The notes under the pieces are model-generated. The model worked only from the letters and a program-made list of their open reading frames with translations, did no database searches and was not told where the DNA came from. Shown here one piece after another: positions 6,151 through 6,172 of a stretch of 6,172 bases of DNA. Origin of the DNA: Gammaproteobacteria bacterium (GTDB lineage Bacteria > Pseudomonadota > Gammaproteobacteria > PS1 > Pseudothioglobaceae); the NCBI GenBank assembly GCA_029937335.1, contig JAPYQD010000047.1, positions 1 to 6,172 on the forward strand. Reading direction: 5' to 3'. Every line of letters starts with the position of its first letter. Position 1 is the stretch's first letter. The position numbers and the translations under genes are program-made.

Positions 6151-6172
6151 AAAAACCCATTGTTGTATTAGG
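6147..6172 (+). CDS. 5' end of a gene coupled to sucD, cut by the window edge
   Basis: Eight complete codons plus two bases are present, reading MKKPIVVL and then a codon beginning GG (glycine). The ATG overlaps the TGA of sucD (ATGA), and GGA at 6135-6137 is a weak, slightly distant ribosome binding site. A charged start followed by a short hydrophobic strand ending in glycine is typical of the first beta strand of a Rossmann-like nucleotide-binding fold, and also of many other cytoplasmic enzymes; it is too short for a secretion signal call. The product cannot be named from this fragment. Its tight coupling suggests joint expression with SucCD. Confidence 0.55.

Noticed and set aside
1..6172. 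Rho-independent terminators, tRNA genes or insertion sequence ends
   Set aside because: No GC-rich hairpin followed by a T-run, no tRNA-like cloverleaf and no transposase or terminal inverted repeats were found; both operons run off the window.

Overview
The window looks like the chromosome of a moderately AT-rich gammaproteobacterium. Three things suggest this: an EF-P of the enterobacterial type with a modifiable lysine at position 34, encoded directly beside its ligase EpmA; a YcgN-family cysteine-cluster protein very close to the E. coli protein; and an ADP-forming SucC/SucD pair of E. coli type. The genus cannot be fixed from the sequence. No mobile elements, RNA genes, CRISPR arrays or transfer signatures were seen, and almost every base is coding.

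Layout: two operons diverge from one 52-bp spacer (4060-4111). Leftward (minus strand) run efp (EF-P), epmA (EF-P beta-lysyl ligase), a 702-residue exported Sel1-repeat protein, a YcgN-family protein and the first 20 codons of another predicted exported protein that leaves the window at base 1. Junctions are tight: a 17-bp overlap, a 3-nt gap, a 4-nt gap and a 1-nt stop/start overlap, so this is probably one transcript. Rightward (plus strand) run sucC, sucD and the first 8 complete codons of a third gene, joined by ATGA overlaps at both junctions.

How the genes work together: efp and epmA are a substrate-enzyme pair for rescue of ribosomes stalled at polyproline. The Sel1 protein and the 5' fragment are probably envelope proteins that share the transcript. 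SucCD forms the succinate-CoA ligase tetramer of the TCA cycle, here without sucAB upstream.

Most notable points: the EpmA looks altered at its ATP-binding motif 2 loop and at motif 3, and it ends 20 or more residues early, although its EF-P target keeps Lys34. The Sel1 array is split by an acidic low-complexity segment that falls inside a repeat unit. The spacer between the operons carries an imperfect inverted repeat. I found no clearly new multi-gene system; the rest is conserved housekeeping content.
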